Of a DNA stretch of 10,489 nucleotides, positions 8,136 to 10,489 are shown one piece after another (position 1 is the stretch's first letter; each line of letters begins with the position of its first letter). A model generated the notes under the pieces. That model saw only the letters and a list, made by a program, of their open reading frames with translations, did no database searches and had not been told where the DNA came from. The stretch comes from Gammaproteobacteria bacterium (GTDB taxonomy: Bacteria; Pseudomonadota; Gammaproteobacteria; Pseudomonadales; Pseudohongiellaceae): contig NZNL01000075.1 of NCBI GenBank assembly GCA_002694855.1, forward strand, positions 5,672 to 16,160. Reading direction: 5' to 3'. Position numbers and translations under genes: made by a program.

Positions 8136-8921
8136 GTGACACTGTCAACCCGCCCGCTAGGGCAAACAGGCTTGGAGGTTTCCTCCCTTGGCTTAGGCAC
8201 CGTTAAGTTCGGGCGTAACCAGGAAGTAAGATATCCCAATAGTTTCTCTTTACCTTCCGATCAAGAAATCATAAACCTTCTCGATCTCGCCCAATCACTG
8301 GGTATAAATTTGTTGGACACGGCTCCAGCTTACGGTAGTAGTGAGCAACGCATAGGTAGACTGCTCAGCAATCGCGCCAATTGGGTGATCTGCACTAAAA
8401 TTGGCGAGGAGTTTTTACACGGACGATCCTTCTTTAATTTCACCGCTGATCATGTCCATTACAGCATTGAGCGCAGCCTGCGTAATCTCAATACGGATTA
8501 CTTAGATATTGTGCTGATTCACTCTGACGGAAATGATATGCGTATACTCGAATCAACGGGTTGCCTTAATGCTCTGTTGACATTGAAACAGCAAGGAATA
8601 GTGCGAGCAGTGGGCATGTCGACCAAAACAGTAGAAGGTGGTATGAAGGCCATAGAAATTGGAGACGTCGTCATGGTGACCTACAACCCATCAAACAACA
8701 AAGATCACGCCGTAATAGACCGCGCGGTGAAACTGAATAAAGGCGTGCTTATCAAAAAAGTGCTAAACAGCGGACACGATTGCATTAGCACGAAGGCTAA
8801 CGTTACAAAGAATCTCCGATTCGCTCTCGGCCACCAAGGCGTGAGCAGCGTAATAGTGGGAACGATTAGTGCCGCTCACCTAAAAGCAAATTCGGACATC
8901 GTGAAAAGTATAAAGGTTTGA
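8136..8921 (+). CDS. aldo/keto reductase, short form, substrate unknown
   Basis: This is a 261-residue (beta/alpha)8-barrel NAD(P)H-dependent oxidoreductase of the AKR superfamily, shorter than the common 300-330 residue members. The catalytic tetrad is complete: D61 and Y66 in L-L-D-T-A-P-A-Y-G (59-67), K88 in I-C-T-K-I-G, and H129 in V-L-I-H-S. The N-terminal R-P-L-G-Q-T-G-L-E-V-S (6-16) is the usual AKR hairpin, and the C-terminal V-S-S-V-I-V-G-T (236-243) marks the cofactor-binding strand. The start is GTG, with GGAG at 8122-8125 inside the end of the preceding gene and a 10-nt spacer. The 6-nt gap to the FAD oxidoreductase indicates a shared transcript and probably a shared pathway. The 3' end converges on hldE with a 29-nt gap. 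Substrate unknown; a sugar or sugar-derived carbonyl is a guess from the LPS-gene neighbourhood. Confidence 0.9.
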   Translation: MTLSTRPLGQTGLEVSSLGLGTVKFGRNQEVRYPNSFSLPSDQEIINLLDLAQSLGINLLDTAPAYGSSEQRIGRLLSNRANWVICTKIGEEFLHGRSFFNFTADHVHYSIERSLRNLNTDYLDIVLIHSDGNDMRILESTGCLNALLTLKQQGIVRAVGMSTKTVEGGMKAIEIGDVVMVTYNPSNNKDHAVIDRAVKLNKGVLIKKVLNSGHDCISTKANVTKNLRFALGHQGVSSVIVGTISAAHLKANSDIVKSIKV

Positions 8922-8950
8922 GCTAACACGGCGAATTAAATATCAAAAGG

Positions 8951-10381
8951 CTATTCCCCAACTTCTTTCATTTTTTCCATGATTGCCGACGTTGAACAGT
9001 TATCTAGAAACTCCAGAACTCTCACCATACCTCCATAAGATTCTACATAGCTCCCACCCACAACCTGATCCATCGTATAGTCTCCACCTTTTACCAGCAC
9101 TTCCGGTTGCAAAGATTCCAATAACGGCTCCGGCGTGTCTTCGGAAAAACTTACTACCCAGTCGACCGCTTCAAGCCCGGCGAGTACTGCCATGCGTCGT
9201 TCTACTGGATTTATTGGGCGACCTGCCCCTTTTAACCGGCGCACCGAATCGTCATCATTAATCGCAACAACGAGTCGATCACCCAACTGCTTCGCAACTG
9301 CTAGGTAGCCAACGTGGCCGGCATGGATAATATCAAAACAACCATTGGTAAAGATGATCTTTTCGCCATGAGCTTTGGCATCCTGCACAACTATTTGTAA
9401 TTGCTCCGCTGTCATAACACCGCGTCCAGAGTTCTGATCTGCTAACATAGCTCTGCGAAGCTCAGGCCCGCTTATAGCGGCAGTACCTAGTTTGCCAACG
9501 ACTAGGCCAGCCGCAAGGTTGGCGAGTGCAGTCGCATCCGCGAATCCATCGCCAGCCGCCATTGAGGCAGCCAGTACAGATATCACAGTATCTCCCGCAC
9601 CTGTGACATCAAACACTTCCTGGGCCCTTGCCGGCAAATGAAGCTCGGGTGAATCCGGCCGAATTAGAGTCATCCCGTGTTCACCGCGAGTAATGAGAAT
9701 AGCTTCCAGGTTTAGCTCCCTGACCAAACGCAGCCCCTTATTTACAAGCTCTTCCTCGTTATGGCTGCCTCCCATTACGGCTTCAAACTCAGTTAAGTTT
9801 GGAGTGATCAGTGTGGCACCACGATACTTCGTAAAATCTGTGCCTTTTGGATCGACGATAATAGGAATGTTCCTACTTCGACCTAGGTCAATAAGATCAT
9901 TAATGTCCTGCAAAGCACCTTTGCCATAATCAGAGAGCACCATTACTTGTGAGTCATCAACGAGTGATTTCGCCTTGTCTTGCAACCCAATGATATCTGA
10001 AGCTTCAAATGCTTTTTCGAAATCGAGCCTAATGAGTTGCTGATGCTGGCTGATAATGCGCAGCTTGGTTATGGTGGGTTTTTCCTCCGACTGAAGAAAA
10101 TCGCAATAGACACCCGCGGCTTTGAGCCGAGAATATAACTCGAGCCCAGTTTCGTCGTCACCTACAACACCTACGAGTCGAACAGCACTGCCCAAAGCGG
10201 CAATGTTGAGAGCTACGTTACCGGCTCCGCCGGGGCGATCCTCGCGATTAGCAACTTTCACGACGGGAACCGGCGCTTCCGGTGAAACGCGTGATGCAGA
10301 GCCATGCCAGTATCGGTCCAGCATGACATCACCAATGACCAGTAACCTGGCATGTTGAAACGGTGGCATCTCCAGCTTCAT
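8951..10381 (-). CDS. hldE: bifunctional D-glycero-beta-D-manno-heptose-7-phosphate kinase / heptose-1-phosphate adenylyltransferase
   Basis: HldE (RfaE) performs two steps towards ADP-L-glycero-D-manno-heptose for the LPS inner core: phosphorylation of heptose-7-phosphate at C1, and later adenylyl transfer to heptose-1-phosphate. From ATG 10381 it has 476 residues, essentially the same as E. coli (477). The N-terminal PfkB/ribokinase domain (about 10-315) shows G-D-V-M-L-D-R-Y-W (17-25), R-P-G-G-A-G-N-V-A (49-57), and the ATP/anion-hole motif D-V-T-G-A-G-D-T (258-265) with catalytic D264. The C-terminal cytidylyltransferase-like domain (about 340-476) shows T-N-G-C-F-D-I-I-H-A-G-H (345-356) with the HxGH signature, and V-K-G-G-D-Y (430-435). 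An upstream in-frame TTG at 10405 would add eight residues, but the ATG has GGAGAG 6 nt before it and matches the family start. It is convergent with the aldo/keto reductase, two genes away from waaA. Confidence 0.97.
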   Translation of the reverse strand: MKLEMPPFQHARLLVIGDVMLDRYWHGSASRVSPEAPVPVVKVANREDRPGGAGNVALNIAALGSAVRLVGVVGDDETGLELYSRLKAAGVYCDFLQSEEKPTITKLRIISQHQQLIRLDFEKAFEASDIIGLQDKAKSLVDDSQVMVLSDYGKGALQDINDLIDLGRSRNIPIIVDPKGTDFTKYRGATLITPNLTEFEAVMGGSHNEEELVNKGLRLVRELNLEAILITRGEHGMTLIRPDSPELHLPARAQEVFDVTGAGDTVISVLAASMAAGDGFADATALANLAAGLVVGKLGTAAISGPELRRAMLADQNSGRGVMTAEQLQIVVQDAKAHGEKIIFTNGCFDIIHAGHVGYLAVAKQLGDRLVVAINDDDSVRRLKGAGRPINPVERRMAVLAGLEAVDWVVSFSEDTPEPLLESLQPEVLVKGGDYTMDQVVGGSYVESYGGMVRVLEFLDNCSTSAIMEKMKEVGE

Positions 10382-10387
10382 ACGAAA

Positions 10388-10393
10388 CTCTCC
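10388..10393 (-). promoter_or_regulatory. ribosome binding site deciding the hldE start
   Basis: CTCTCC on the plus strand reads GGAGAG on the minus strand, 6 nt before the ATG at 10381. It rules in that ATG over the in-frame TTG at 10405, which would place this motif inside the coding region. Confidence 0.8.
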
Positions 10394-10429
10394 AAAATAG
10401 GCCAAAACCTCTTACTTTCCCGGCGGCAG

Positions 10430-10438
10430 ATCATAACA
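10430..10438 (-). promoter_or_regulatory. candidate extended -10 promoter for hldE
   Basis: Read on the minus strand this is TGTTATGAT, an extended -10 (TGn followed by TATGAT, five of six to consensus). The -35 at 17 bp spacing (TCTACT) is poor, which an extended -10 can tolerate. The predicted start near 10423 gives a leader of about 42 nt. The rest of 10439-10489 shows no coding sequence that I can support. Confidence 0.4.
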
Positions 10439-10489
10439 CAGCAGGGATTAGGAGTAGATTAGCAACCGAATGCGAATATCCTAGTTATA

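Noticed and set aside
8922-8950. Intrinsic terminator between the aldo/keto reductase and hldE genes.
   Set aside because: No inverted repeat followed by a T-run could be found in these 29 nt on either strand.
8983-9261. Open frames antisense to hldE (also 9693-9929 and 10122-10358) and similar antisense frames in gcvP, pepQ and the FAD oxidoreductase gene.
   Set aside because: They lie fully inside well-supported genes on the other strand, have low-complexity or unrecognisable products, and lack convincing ribosome binding sites.
10382-10405. Eight-residue N-terminal extension of HldE from a TTG at 10405.
   Set aside because: The ATG at 10381 has a strong GGAGAG 6 nt upstream and gives a protein of family length (476). 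The extension would code through that ribosome binding site.
1-10489. Mobile element, prophage, defence island or CRISPR array.
   Set aside because: No transposase, integrase, direct-repeat array, terminal inverted repeats or restriction/toxin-like genes are seen. All genes fall in conserved chromosomal families.

Overview
The window reads as an ordinary, densely packed chromosomal segment of a gammaproteobacterium. Base composition is slightly AT-rich, there is no tRNA, rRNA, CRISPR array, insertion sequence or phage gene, and every gene has a recognisable housekeeping-type family. The lineage call rests on the gcvH-gcvP order, a PepQ-type prolidase, and above all the linkage of waaA and hldE with an FAD oxidoreductase/aldo-keto reductase pair, which I recall from Pseudomonas and relatives. 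A free-living, possibly marine member of the Pseudomonadales/Cellvibrionales sphere is my inference; the sequence alone does not fix the genus.

Left part (1-3498, plus strand): the end of a glycine cleavage operon. A 27-base open tail ending in TAA is probably the 3' end of gcvT. It is followed by gcvH (lipoyl carrier, GTG start) and, after a 104-nt gap, by gcvP (PLP-dependent glycine decarboxylase). Together with GcvT and lipoamide dehydrogenase these cleave glycine to CO2, ammonia and methylene-THF.

Middle (3499-5512): a small DUF1330 protein on the minus strand, then a 245-nt divergent intergenic region with a perfect TATAAT, then pepQ (Xaa-Pro dipeptidase) on the plus strand.

Right part (5523-10489): an envelope-linked region. 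waaA (Kdo transferase, minus) converges on pepQ with a 10-nt gap. Divergent from waaA is a two-gene plus-strand operon: a DAO/GlpD-like FAD-dependent oxidoreductase followed 6 nt later by a short aldo/keto reductase. That operon converges on hldE (bifunctional heptose kinase/adenylyltransferase, minus). waaA and hldE both serve the LPS inner core (Kdo and ADP-L-glycero-D-manno-heptose). The redox pair between them has no assigned substrate and is the most interesting item here.

I found no convincing new multi-gene system. The remaining observations are start-codon corrections (gcvP to 538, hldE to 10381), candidate promoters, and a cluster of inverted repeats between gcvP and the DUF1330 gene.
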